A stretch of 64,000 nucleotides of DNA, taken from NCBI GenBank assembly GCA_963746735.1, contig CAVVCO010000033.1, positions 10,328 through 74,327 of the forward strand, given 5' to 3'. This DNA is from CAVSWT01 sp963746735. Its GTDB lineage: Bacteria; Bacteroidota; Ignavibacteria; Ignavibacteriales; Ignavibacteriaceae. Below are positions 10,647-19,846 of the stretch, in pieces. Numbering within the stretch: the stretch's first letter is position 1; every line of letters begins with the position of its first letter. Below the pieces are notes generated by a model. That model did no database searches. It saw nothing but the letters and a program-made list of their open reading frames with translations, and had not been told where the DNA came from. Both the position numbers and the translations under genes were made by a program.

Positions 10647-11993
10647 ATGCCTGGTTTAAGAGATTATCTTCATAAATTTAAAAGGCCGTCTGTTATTTAT
10701 TCGCTGCCTGCTGTTTTAATAATTTTAGTAATTGTAATTGAGCTTTATTTAGTTATCCCGATTTATAAATCATCTAAGGAAAAAAAGGGGGAAGTTGAAA
10801 TTTATTATGAAGCAAATATTTCAAATGCACATTTAAAAATAATTCATGAGTTCAATGAAATACATAAAGGAAAAATAAAAGTGATTCCTGTTGATATTTC
10901 ATTTAAAACTTTTAATACAAATGAAAGAAAAGAATTGCTTACACGATCACTGCGTAACAAAAGTGACCGGATGGATATTTTTGAAGTTGATTTAATATGG
11001 GTAAAAAGGTTTGCAAAATGGTGCCTACCGTTAAGTGGTTATTTTTCCAAAGAGGAGCAAAGTAAATTCCTTAATAACTCGATTGCTTCATGTTATTATG
11101 ATTCTACTTTGGTTGCAATTCCTTATTATTTTGATATTGGTGTTTTGTATTACCGCGATGATCTTCTAAGAAAAATTTCATCTTATAAAGAAGTAAAAAA
11201 AGAGCTAGAGAAATCAATCACCTGGAAAGATTTTATAAAACTTTCAAATAAATTTAGAAATTCTAAAAATCCATTTTATGTATTTTCGGCTGAAGATTAT
11301 GAAGGATTAGTTTGCTTTTATTTGGAACTGGTTCTATCACAAAACAAAAATTTCTTTAATGAGAAGAAGATTGACCTTACCCGTCCGGAATGCGTGAAAG
11401 CTTTAAATTTATTAGTTGATTTAGTTTGGAAAGATAAAATTAGTCCAACTGATGTAACGGATTTTAATGAAAACAGCGGTTATGAATATTTTCTAAAAAA
11501 GAATGCCGTCTTTTTTAGGGGATGGCCAAATTTTAAAAAAGATGACAGAAACTTATACCAGGATTCTACAAAGACCAAGTATCTTGTTAAAACAGCGCTG
11601 CCTCATTTTGCGGGGAATACTCCTGGATTTGTTATAGGCGGCTGGAATTTAATGGTTTCAAAGTACACTCCTAAGAAAGAAGAAATAAAAAAGTTTTTAA
11701 AATTTATCGTCTCTGAAAAAGCGCAAAAAATTTTATATGAGGAAGGTGGATATTTACCAACACTAAAGAAATTTTATACTGATGAAAATCTAATTAAAAA
11801 ATATCCCGAATTAATTTATATAAAATATCTTATGAATTACGGGGTTCACCGCCCATTTTTAGAAGACTACACCAGGATATCAGATATAATTTCACATTAT
11901 GTTCAAAAGGCAATAGAGAAAGAAATTACGGTAAAGCAAGCTCTATCAGAAGCTTCTAAACTAATTAATTCAAATAAGATTTTAATAAAATGA
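10647..11993 (+). CDS. Membrane-anchored extracellular solute-binding protein (sugar type)
   Basis: After about 15 residues the protein has one long hydrophobic segment (SLPAVLIILVIVIELYLVI) with no evident cleavage site. A family 1 (MalE-like) periplasmic binding fold follows. The ATG at 10647 is preferred over the TTG at 10632 because GAAAG lies 8 bases before it. No ABC permease or ATPase gene is nearby. Its stop overlaps the start of a histidine-kinase gene by 4 bases. It is therefore probably a tethered ligand-binding partner of that kinase and not a transport protein. The adjacent disaccharide locus suggests a sugar ligand, but this is inference. Confidence 0.8.
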   Translation: MPGLRDYLHKFKRPSVIYSLPAVLIILVIVIELYLVIPIYKSSKEKKGEVEIYYEANISNAHLKIIHEFNEIHKGKIKVIPVDISFKTFNTNERKELLTRSLRNKSDRMDIFEVDLIWVKRFAKWCLPLSGYFSKEEQSKFLNNSIASCYYDSTLVAIPYYFDIGVLYYRDDLLRKISSYKEVKKELEKSITWKDFIKLSNKFRNSKNPFYVFSAEDYEGLVCFYLELVLSQNKNFFNEKKIDLTRPECVKALNLLVDLVWKDKISPTDVTDFNENSGYEYFLKKNAVFFRGWPNFKKDDRNLYQDSTKTKYLVKTALPHFAGNTPGFVIGGWNLMVSKYTPKKEEIKKFLKFIVSEKAQKILYEEGGYLPTLKKFYTDENLIKKYPELIYIKYLMNYGVHRPFLEDYTRISDIISHYVQKAIEKEITVKQALSEASKLINSNKILIK

Positions 11994-13468
11994 ATAAAGA
12001 AAAATTAAAACAAAAGCCAAGCCCTTACAGATTTGAATTCAAGCATCTGCTGTTTGTTCTTGTGGTTCTTATAATAACACAAATATTAATTTCTTTTTAC
12101 CAGAAATCTTCTTTAAAAGATTTTCTAGTTAAAACGCAAAAATGGTATCAACAGGATTCTGCTGAAAGGTTGGCAAATCTGACTTCTACTTCGCTGGAAC
12201 TATTGGTTGACAATATTAATTCATTCAAATTTTTGGAGAAGGAAGAAAAACAAAAAGCCATTCAATCATTTAATATTATTTTCAGTCAACAACTGCTTCA
12301 ACAAAATGTGAGAGAGGTGTGTCTAATTTTTGTAAATGACAATAATAAAATTATTGCAATAGATAATGGTAAAGCGTTATTTAATTTCCTATCAAATAAC
12401 CTGGATTCATCAAATACAAATATTCCTCACCCAAAAGCATTAAAAATGTTTGGCTCCATTGAAGCAAAATTAAAAAGCAGTGAACAAATTTACAGCAGCC
12501 TGGATAACAATGACAACATTCACATATTTGTACCTTTTGTACCTAAAGGTGAATTTCTGGGTGCGTTATATATGAAGAACAAGCCGGATTTTTCATTTAT
12601 TACCTCAGAGTTTATATCAAGTTTCGATGTATCCTCAATTATTTATTCGTCGATTATTTTGCTTGGGCTTTTAGCTATTTATTTAATTACGTCTTATTCT
12701 CTTAGGGAAAGGGATCGCACACAAGCGCTATTCTTTAGTGAAAGAGAGCAGCATATAAAAGAACAAATTGCATACGAGAAAGAATCTCATTTTACAAAAC
12801 GAATTTATCATGCCCATCATAAAGCAGAAAAAGTAATGGGATTTATTAAAGAGGATTTAAAAAAGATTGTGGGCCTTGAAAATGAGGATATCAAATTTAG
12901 AGTTTTAAAGTATTCTAATTTTATATCCAGAGTGATTTATAATATGAAATGGTTTGAGCCGCCAATTAAAACTTTGCGAAGCCTGACATTCAAAACAAAC
13001 TTAAATGAAGTTGTTAGTTTCATTGTTGACAATATTTTTCTTCGGATTTCAAGTAAATCTGAAATGTATAGCTTTGATCTTGAACTTGATGAAGCAATCC
13101 CATTAATTCATATAAATGAATATGCCGTTTGGGAAGTTATTGAACCGTTAATTCAAAATAGTATTGATCATTCCGAGGATGAAAAAATATTAATTCAAAT
13201 TAAAACTGAATATTACTCTAAAGAGGACAGTTGTAAAATACAAATATGTGATAACGGGAAAGGAATAAGACCTGAATTTTTAAATACCAATAAGGAAGGT
13301 ATAAAAAAATTATTTCTAGAAAATGTAACATCTAAGAGCAGCGCTGAAAATCGTGGATACGGCTGCTATATTGCATATGAGTTAAGTAAAAGATGCGGCT
13401 GGTCAATTGATGCAAATAACATACATCCAACCGGTTGCTGCTTCGAAATAATAATTTCAACTAAATAA
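11990..13468 (+). CDS. Sensor histidine kinase, partner of the solute-binding protein
   Basis: The 492-residue protein has a membrane helix at about 20-38, an extracytoplasmic region to about 210, a second helix near 215-235, a coiled region, then DHp and ATPase domains. The histidine region reads YHAHHKAEKV and not the usual SHELRTP-type box, so which histidine is phosphorylated is unclear. The N box (EPLIQNSIDHS), G1 (CDNGKGI) and G2 (NRGYGCYIA) are recognisable; G2 is unusual, lacking the normal GTGLGL. The start overlaps the upstream gene by ATGA and the next gene begins 7 bases after the stop. It should report ligand binding to the regulator that follows. Confidence 0.85.
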   Translation: MNKEKLKQKPSPYRFEFKHLLFVLVVLIITQILISFYQKSSLKDFLVKTQKWYQQDSAERLANLTSTSLELLVDNINSFKFLEKEEKQKAIQSFNIIFSQQLLQQNVREVCLIFVNDNNKIIAIDNGKALFNFLSNNLDSSNTNIPHPKALKMFGSIEAKLKSSEQIYSSLDNNDNIHIFVPFVPKGEFLGALYMKNKPDFSFITSEFISSFDVSSIIYSSIILLGLLAIYLITSYSLRERDRTQALFFSEREQHIKEQIAYEKESHFTKRIYHAHHKAEKVMGFIKEDLKKIVGLENEDIKFRVLKYSNFISRVIYNMKWFEPPIKTLRSLTFKTNLNEVVSFIVDNIFLRISSKSEMYSFDLELDEAIPLIHINEYAVWEVIEPLIQNSIDHSEDEKILIQIKTEYYSKEDSCKIQICDNGKGIRPEFLNTNKEGIKKLFLENVTSKSSAENRGYGCYIAYELSKRCGWSIDANNIHPTGCCFEIIISTK

Positions 13469-13475
13469 TAAAATT

Positions 13476-14921
13476 ATGAATAAAATAAATATTCTATTAA
13501 TTGAGGATGAAGATTTTGATGTAATGAGAGTAAAAAATACTCTTAAATTTTATAAGCAAAATCTTAATCTTACCGATGTAGTCTCAAATGGGAATGCAGC
13601 AATTAAAATATTGAATGACAAATATTGTAATGTGGATGTAGTTATTCTTGACTATCAAATTGCCGGTGCTTTGCGAGGGGAAAGTCTGATTAAAAAAATC
13701 AAAGAAATAGACCAATCTTTGCAAATAATTGTAATCACCAAGATGACAATCGAAATTACCGATTTTGAATTTGCAAATTCTTTAATACAATCGGGAGCGT
13801 TTTGGTATTGCACTAAGTACCCGAGTGATATTGAAGACTACATATATCAGCCAACTGATTTTATTATGAGCATATTTAATGCATACGAAAAGCGGATTCT
13901 TGAAAGACAAAGTCATAACACAAATAAAAAGTTTAATGAGAATATTGATTCTATTCTTGAAAGAAGAACAATAATTGGCGAATCAATTTCAACTAAGCAG
14001 TTAAGAAAAGATATTGAAAAATACTCTCAATCGGATTTAAATATTTTAATTTCAGGAGACTCAGGCACAGGAAAAGAACTAGTTGCAAATAATATTCATT
14101 ATAGAAGTGAAAGAAAATATGAAAAGTTTGTGGCGATAAACTGCGGAAGCATTCCACAAGAACTTATTGAAAGCGAACTTTTCGGTTATGAAAAAGGTGC
14201 ATTCACTGGTGCTTATTCAAAAAAGAAAGGTCTATTTGAAATTGCTAATAACGGCACATTCTTTTTAGATGAAGTTGGTGAGCTTTCTAAAAATGCTCAA
14301 GTAAAATTATTGAGGGTTTTGCAGGAAGGTGAAATTGAAAAGATAGGCAGAACAGAAAGTGTAAGAATAAATGTTAGAGTAATTGCCGCCACAAACAAAA
14401 ATCTTGAAGAGGAAATAAATAAAGGAAAGTTTAGGGAAGATCTGTATTATAGATTAAATGTTATTCCAATTTATATTAGCCCCCTTAAAGAAAGAAAAGA
14501 AGATATCGCAATTCTAATTCAACATTTTTTAAATCAGTATTCTAGGGAAATGGGAAAAAAAATTCCTACACTTGAACCAAAGGCACTTGAAAATCTAACG
14601 GAGTACGAATGGCCAGGAAACGTCAGAGAATTAAAAAATTTAGTACAAAGGCTATTGTTAAATAATAGCCAGGTTATAACAAGTAATGATGTTAATAATT
14701 CATTAATTAATCGGCAGCCCAAGAAAGATTTAAGAGACAGTTATGAGAGTATTTGGGCAAAGTCCGGGATTGTTTCGCTAAGAGAATTAGAAAGAACTAT
14801 TAGAGAAAAATATTTTACTTATGTAAGAAATAATTCAAAGTCGGATGCTGATGCAGCTCAAAAGTTAGAGTTAGCTCGTTCAAATTTTTATAGAATGTGT
14901 AAGGAACTTGGATTGAAATAA
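13476..14921 (+). CDS. NtrC-family sigma-54-dependent response regulator
   Basis: The order is receiver domain (phospho-acceptor D59 in VILDYQ), AAA+ domain with Walker A GDSGTGKE, the sigma-54 contact loop GAFTGA, Walker B GTFFLDEV, and a C-terminal Fis-type helix-turn-helix. All residues needed for sigma-54 activation are present. The length of 481 residues is normal. It is the last gene of the binding-protein/kinase/regulator operon. Its target is probably the adjacent sugar locus, although no -24/-12 element is visible in the region between them, so the target may lie elsewhere. Confidence 0.92.
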   Translation: MNKINILLIEDEDFDVMRVKNTLKFYKQNLNLTDVVSNGNAAIKILNDKYCNVDVVILDYQIAGALRGESLIKKIKEIDQSLQIIVITKMTIEITDFEFANSLIQSGAFWYCTKYPSDIEDYIYQPTDFIMSIFNAYEKRILERQSHNTNKKFNENIDSILERRTIIGESISTKQLRKDIEKYSQSDLNILISGDSGTGKELVANNIHYRSERKYEKFVAINCGSIPQELIESELFGYEKGAFTGAYSKKKGLFEIANNGTFFLDEVGELSKNAQVKLLRVLQEGEIEKIGRTESVRINVRVIAATNKNLEEEINKGKFREDLYYRLNVIPIYISPLKERKEDIAILIQHFLNQYSREMGKKIPTLEPKALENLTEYEWPGNVRELKNLVQRLLLNNSQVITSNDVNNSLINRQPKKDLRDSYESIWAKSGIVSLRELERTIREKYFTYVRNNSKSDADAAQKLELARSNFYRMCKELGLK

Positions 14922-14962
14922 TACCTGATAGAAAATTTATCTATGGTTATTGGTGGGTGGAA

Positions 14963-15157
14963 TTATTTGTAATTTCTTAATTCTTCTGCATATTTCTGGG
15001 CCTTAATTTCGTCATTTCTCATTTTAAAGAGTACATACAAATCAGAGAGTCTTTTGTAGTCGCCAAGATTATTTTTGTAATCAGTTTCATTTTTTTGCTT
15101 AATATTAAGGTACTCTAATTCTTGTTCAGTAATATTATGGTTAAAAATAGTTTCCAT
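14963..15157 (-). CDS. Small hydrophilic hypothetical protein
   Basis: The 64-residue product is charged, probably helical and rich in Glu, Asn, Lys and Tyr, without membrane segments or motifs that I recognise. No good Shine-Dalgarno sequence precedes the ATG at 15157. It is convergent with the sigma-54 activator gene. Open reading frames of this size occur by chance in AT-rich DNA, but the composition is protein-like. Confidence 0.4.
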   Translation of the reverse strand: METIFNHNITEQELEYLNIKQKNETDYKNNLGDYKRLSDLYVLFKMRNDEIKAQKYAEELRNYK

Positions 15158-15172
15158 GATTAAGAAATTTTT

Positions 15173-15340
15173 TTATTCATGATCTCCTATAAATACAAAG
15201 AGATCAAAGAATCTGTTGAATAATTTTTCCTTTCTAAAATCTAAATAAAATTGCATAATAAAAAAGGCAACTATTATACCATTTGATATTAGTCGATTTA
15301 GCCATGGAACGATTTGTTTAAAAAATATTGTGTATCAAAC
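15173..15340 (-). other. Possible small membrane-protein ORF without a clear start
   Basis: A minus-strand frame is open from about 15340 to a TAA at 15173-15175. It would encode about 54 residues including a hydrophobic stretch (LISNGIIVAFFIMQFYL) followed by a basic tail. No ATG, GTG or TTG occurs at its beginning; the only internal ATG would leave 27 residues. It may be a remnant, or may use a rare start. It lies between two other small minus-strand ORFs. Confidence 0.2.
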
Positions 15341-15432
15341 TTGGAAATGACTATCAAAATAACACTATAAATGGTTGAGTAAAAATAAAAAGTTGTAACT
15401 TTTAATAAGGAATTTTAACAGAGGTTATAAAT

Positions 15433-15714
15433 CTATTTCGAAGAGAAATTTTTTAAGAAGTAATAAATGAAGGAATATAAAAATCCAATTGAAGATAATA
15501 ATAAATCATATATCCCAAGACTGAATTCATCTGATAAACCAAAGAAATAAGCAATAAACTTTGTACTTGCTATAATTGCAAAGTAGATAAGGAATCCAAA
15601 AATTCCTGCTCTAAATGGAATTACTAAAAAATTAATAGTAATAGATGTTAATTTAGACTGTTGTTTAGAAATATTTTCTGTCTGTGTAATCACTTGGGGT
15701 TTAACGGTATCCAA
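15433..15714 (-). CDS. Small membrane protein of unknown function
   Basis: The 93-residue protein has a polar N-terminus of about 25 residues, then two or three hydrophobic segments and a lysine-containing C-terminus. It starts with TTG at 15714. The choice is supported by an AGGAG box 5 bases upstream and the absence of a nearby ATG. No family is recognised. Together with the short ORFs at 15173 and 14963 it may form a minor minus-strand operon. Confidence 0.5.
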   Translation of the reverse strand: MDTVKPQVITQTENISKQQSKLTSITINFLVIPFRAGIFGFLIYFAIIASTKFIAYFFGLSDEFSLGIYDLLLSSIGFLYSFIYYFLKNFSSK

Positions 15715-16413
15715 TATAACTCCTAAAGCTTAATGGAATAAATTAACAACTATAATGCCATCCAATATAGATAGAAAATCAGCCCTTATTTTATAATTTC
15801 AATCCTTTCATGCGAAAATAACTCCTAATTATTACCGCAATATAAAATAATTATTACCACAAATTTAATTTTTATAGGCTAGTTATTTTTGTTAATAATC
15901 ACAGTTAATTAATTTTAAAATCTTTGAACTGGCATTCGAATTGTGCTCTTCTTTTATGGAGTATAAAATGGGATTTGAAAGTTTAGTTTTAATATTTGGT
16001 TTTATTTTTTTAGTTATTTTCTATATTAGGAAAATGGACTAAGTATATCATTCAAATATTTATAATAAAAATTAAAAAATACATTTTTGCTCTAAAATTT
16101 TAGTGCTACCTTTTCATATTTCCAACATATATTATTCGAATTCTTTCCAGATTTTTTTAGAACCAATTACTAAAAATTATAATTACTCTTCATAAACAAT
16201 CAATTTTAATTAAGACAATCTTTTGAATTAAAATACCGTAAGAAGATGGGAATTTTTTCTGAAAGTTTATAAATTAGACTTCACAATACAAAGCTTAGAA
16301 AATAATTATTTGCAGAGCATTTAATTTTAATCATTATTAAATTTTTTCAATTTGCGTGATATTTTTGTGATAAATTACAAATATCTTTTGTCTCAAGAAT
16401 TGGAGTCATTTAA
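15715..16413. other. AT-rich intergenic region with one possible micro-ORF
   Basis: This 699-base region lies between a minus-strand small membrane-protein gene and a plus-strand response-regulator gene, so it should contain promoters in both directions. Apart from the 24-codon ORF at 15968-16042 I see no gene, RNA or strong repeat. The sequence is extremely AT-rich. Confidence 0.5.
15968..16042 (+). CDS. Possible 24-residue single-helix membrane peptide
   Basis: ATG at 15968 follows a GGAG box by 6 bases and encodes 24 residues. They form a single hydrophobic helix (LVLIFGFIFLVIFYI) followed by the basic/acidic end RKMD. The size and shape resemble small accessory subunits of membrane complexes or transporters (KdpF- or CydX-like in form only). 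There is no neighbouring complex to assign it to, and chance cannot be excluded. Confidence 0.3.
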   Translation: MGFESLVLIFGFIFLVIFYIRKMD

Positions 16414-17124
16414 ATGAACAATGTACTAGTTATTGAAGACGAGAAGTCAATTTCCGATTTATTGGAAATTCATCTCACAGATCTTAACTGCAAAGTAACA
16501 AAAGCCTACGATGGTAATACTGGATTGAATTACGCAATTAGTAGTAATTATGATTTGATTGTGCTTGACCTTATGCTTCCGGGTTTGGATGGACTGGAAG
16601 TTTGTAAGGAGATTAGAAAAAAAGAAGTCTATTCCCCTGTATTAATTCTCACTTCAAAATCAGAGGAGTTTGATAAAGTGCTCGGACTTGAGATAGGCGC
16701 TGATGATTATTTAACAAAGCCTTTCGGGATTAGAGAATTTATTGCGAGAGTCAAAGCAATATTCAGACGAGTGCAGGCTATTCAAAAAGAAACAGAAAAT
16801 GAAAGCGATATAAATATTGGTGATATTTCTATTGAAGTTTCAAAAAGAAGGGTTTTATTAGATGGAGATCGAATAGAACTAACTCCAAAAGAATTTGATC
16901 TTTTATATTTACTTTCGTCGCATCCTGGCAAAACATATTCACGAGAACAATTATTAAGCTTGTTGTGGGGCTATCAATACAACGGTTATGAACATACCGT
17001 TAACTCTCATATAAATAGGCTGCGCAGTAAAATAGAGGAAGACGTTTCCAATCCCAAATATATTTTAACAACATGGGGAGTTGGTTACAGATTTAACGAC
17101 TTGGAAAATTTAGCTAATGGATAA
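16414..17124 (+). CDS. OmpR/PhoB-family response regulator
   Basis: The 236-residue protein has a receiver domain with acidic pocket E8-D9, phospho-acceptor D52 in LIVLDLMLPG and the conserved lysine in TKPFG. A winged-helix DNA-binding domain follows, with the typical LTPKEFDLL and VNSHINRLRSKIE segments. GGAG lies 9 bases before the ATG. It overlaps the next gene by 8 bases and so is co-translated with a histidine kinase. The stimulus is not evident. Confidence 0.93.
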   Translation: MNNVLVIEDEKSISDLLEIHLTDLNCKVTKAYDGNTGLNYAISSNYDLIVLDLMLPGLDGLEVCKEIRKKEVYSPVLILTSKSEEFDKVLGLEIGADDYLTKPFGIREFIARVKAIFRRVQAIQKETENESDINIGDISIEVSKRRVLLDGDRIELTPKEFDLLYLLSSHPGKTYSREQLLSLLWGYQYNGYEHTVNSHINRLRSKIEEDVSNPKYILTTWGVGYRFNDLENLANG

Positions 17125-18637
17125 TAACGAAACTAAAGTTAATAAAAGAAAATTTATTGATAGCTTATACTGGAAGATTGGGGCAACATTTTTATTTGTC
17201 TTAATAATTTTATCTGCTGTTTATTTATATATATCCGTTTTCACCGCAGAGATGTATTTTCAGGAAGCAAATCAAAAGCTTAATGCAGATATCGCGCCGC
17301 ATATTGCAAGTGAAAATCAATGTTTTATAAACGGAAAAGTAAATGAAGATGTTTTAAAAAATGTCTTTCATAATGTGATGATAATAAATCCAAGTATTGA
17401 AGTTTACCTTCTTGATACTAAAGGAAAAATATTGACTTACTATGCGCCGGAAAAAGAAATTAAATTAAAATATCTGCCGTTAAAACCAATAGATGAGTAT
17501 CTAGAAAACGACGGAAGAACTTTCATAATGGGGCCGGATCCCAAGAATGAAAATAGGGAGAAAGCATTTTCGGTAGCAAAGGTTTACGAAGGTAAAAATC
17601 TTTGCGGCTATATCTATGTTGTGCTGGAAAGTGAAGAATATGATAATGCAACCCAAATGGTATTCGGAAGCTATATCATGCGTCTCGGTTTCCGTTCAAT
17701 GATTATAACTCTTTTGGCTGCGGCATTAATCTCATTGATTGCATTGGGTTTTATTATACGCAACATGAGAAAAATAATTTCTGCTATAAGGGAATTTAAG
17801 AATGGTAATTTAAAAGCAAGAGTAAAATTAAAAGGAAAGGGGGAACTTTCAGAATTTGCCGATAATTACAATGAAATGGCTGATACAATCGTTCGTAATA
17901 TTGAAGACATGAAGACCATGGATAATTTAAGGCGTGAACTTGTTGCCAATGTCTCACATGATTTAAGGACGCCGCTTGCTTCAATTCAAGGTTATATTGA
18001 AACCATTTTAATGAAATCAGAAACTCTTTCAGAAGATGATAGAACCAAATATATGCAGACAATTTTAAGCAGCACTGAAAGATTAAAAAAGCTGGTTGAA
18101 GAATTATTTGAGCTTTCAAAACTTGAGGCAAGGGAAACAAAACCAAAACCGGAAGCATTTTCATTTGCGGAGCTTGTCCAGGATGTTCAACAGAAAAATT
18201 TAATTATTGCACAAAATAAAAATATTGATCTAACTACAACATTCCCTTACGATTTACCTTTTGCTTTTGCTGACATTAGAATGATGGAAAAAGTACTTCA
18301 AAATTTGATTGAAAACTCAATTAAATTCACAAATTCTGATGGCAAGATCAATGTTCAATTAAAAAGTGAAAAAGATAATATTTTAGTCAGCGTGAAAGAT
18401 ACCGGAGTAGGAATTGCCCCTAATGAAATAGAGCATATTTTTGATAGATATAAACAAGGGAAAAGAACAAAACAAAATGATGGTGCGGGTTTGGGCTTGG
18501 CAATAGTTCATAAAATATTAGAGGTTCATGGAATAAATATTTCTGTTAACAGCAATCCAGGTGAGGGGACTACCTTTTATTTTAATGTTCCAACATATAA
18601 AACAGGGGTCAAAACTGTTAAGAATTTTGCTCAATAA
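17117..18637 (+). CDS. Sensor histidine kinase, PhoR/BaeS-like, partner of the OmpR-type regulator
   Basis: There are membrane helices at about 21-43 and 193-214 enclosing a periplasmic sensor domain of about 150 residues with no recognised ligand site. A HAMP domain comes next, then a HisKA domain with phospho-acceptor H281 in NVSHDLRTP, N box (NLIENSIKF), G1 (DTGVGI) and G2 (GAGLGLA). The 506-residue length is normal for the family. The gene begins inside the last codons of the regulator gene, so the two form a standard operon pair. An 86-base gap separates it from the transporter downstream. Confidence 0.92.
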   Translation: MDNNETKVNKRKFIDSLYWKIGATFLFVLIILSAVYLYISVFTAEMYFQEANQKLNADIAPHIASENQCFINGKVNEDVLKNVFHNVMIINPSIEVYLLDTKGKILTYYAPEKEIKLKYLPLKPIDEYLENDGRTFIMGPDPKNENREKAFSVAKVYEGKNLCGYIYVVLESEEYDNATQMVFGSYIMRLGFRSMIITLLAAALISLIALGFIIRNMRKIISAIREFKNGNLKARVKLKGKGELSEFADNYNEMADTIVRNIEDMKTMDNLRRELVANVSHDLRTPLASIQGYIETILMKSETLSEDDRTKYMQTILSSTERLKKLVEELFELSKLEARETKPKPEAFSFAELVQDVQQKNLIIAQNKNIDLTTTFPYDLPFAFADIRMMEKVLQNLIENSIKFTNSDGKINVQLKSEKDNILVSVKDTGVGIAPNEIEHIFDRYKQGKRTKQNDGAGLGLAIVHKILEVHGINISVNSNPGEGTTFYFNVPTYKTGVKTVKNFAQ

Positions 18638-18723
18638 TCAAAATTAATTTATAGCATTATTCTTGATATAATTATACCTCGGAATAAATTTAAGAAAATT
18701 CATATAATCATTAAATATAGCTG

Positions 18724-19620
18724 ATGACTTTTGCTCATTTAAAGAAACATTCTACATTTCCCTTCATACTACTATTTGCTTTGTCAATAATTTGGGGAAG
18801 CTCTTTTATTTTGATGAAGAAAGGACTTGAGTCTTTTACTCCAACCCAAGTAGGTACGGTTAGAATTTTCTTTGCTTTCCTGGTTCTACTGCCTTTTGCT
18901 TTTACTGGCGTGAAATCAATTTTAAAAGAGAATTGGAAGAATATTGTTTTACTAGGAATTGTAGCTAATTTAATTCCCGCTATTTTATTCGCTGCTGCTG
19001 AAAAAGGTTTAAGCAGCTCTATGACTGGTGTTCTCAATGCTATCACTCCCATGATGACATTAATTATTGGCGCACTTATCTATAAAAATGTAATTCATAA
19101 AAAACAAACAATAGGTTTAATAATTGCTTTTGCCGGATCATTAACCTTAAGTTTTGTTGGCAGCACTGGAAATTTAGACAGCTTTAATGCGTACTCTCTG
19201 TATGTTATAGCAGCAACCATTTGTTATGGCATAGGGTTAAATATGGTGAGAGCCCATTTCCTTAAAGTAAGATCAATTACATTGTCTGCTTTAACGATGT
19301 TTACAATCGGGCCGATAGCCTTGATTTATCTGGTTAGCACGGACTTTTTTTATAGACTTAATAATATCGAAAATGCATGGGCTTCACTCGGATACATCTT
19401 TTTACTTGGTGCTGTAGGAACTGGTTTTGCATTAATACTTTTTAATAGATTAATTCAAAGTACATCCGCAGTAATGGCTTCTTCCGTAACATATCTAATT
19501 CCCATCATCGCAGTTATATGGGGAATTGAGGATGGCGAACCGTTTTTTATCCTTCATATTGCAGCAATGATTTTAATTATTTCGGGTGTTTTTCTGGTAA
19601 ATAAATTCAGTCATTCATAA
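18724..19620 (+). CDS. DMT-superfamily (EamA) transporter
   Basis: The 298-residue protein has ten predicted hydrophobic helices in two EamA repeats. The first begins with SIIWGSSFILMKKGLE, the usual signature WGSSF plus a basic residue. Family members export metabolites, often amino acids or nucleotide precursors; the substrate cannot be predicted. The gene lies between a kinase gene and enolase, with no tight spacing to either. Confidence 0.88.
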   Translation: MTFAHLKKHSTFPFILLFALSIIWGSSFILMKKGLESFTPTQVGTVRIFFAFLVLLPFAFTGVKSILKENWKNIVLLGIVANLIPAILFAAAEKGLSSSMTGVLNAITPMMTLIIGALIYKNVIHKKQTIGLIIAFAGSLTLSFVGSTGNLDSFNAYSLYVIAATICYGIGLNMVRAHFLKVRSITLSALTMFTIGPIALIYLVSTDFFYRLNNIENAWASLGYIFLLGAVGTGFALILFNRLIQSTSAVMASSVTYLIPIIAVIWGIEDGEPFFILHIAAMILIISGVFLVNKFSHS

Positions 19621-19846
19621 AAGAATTTATCTTAGGTTAAAAAAATTTAACAATATTCTGATTTTCTTAAACAATTCATTTCACAGACATTTACATCCCA
19701 TTCATGTGCATATATTCACAATCCTTAATATTTTTTAATACTGTTTTAACCTTAATTAAATTGTGATTTACTCCTTCCATTAGTATTTTTGATAACTCTA
19801 ATTAAAAAATGATTTACAAACAGTTAAAAGAATAGGGAGTTTAAGA

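Noticed and set aside
16384..17124. PhoB/PhoR phosphate regulon
   Set aside because: The pair is of that general type, but no pst or phoU genes or Pho-box-like repeats were seen, so no specific name is given.
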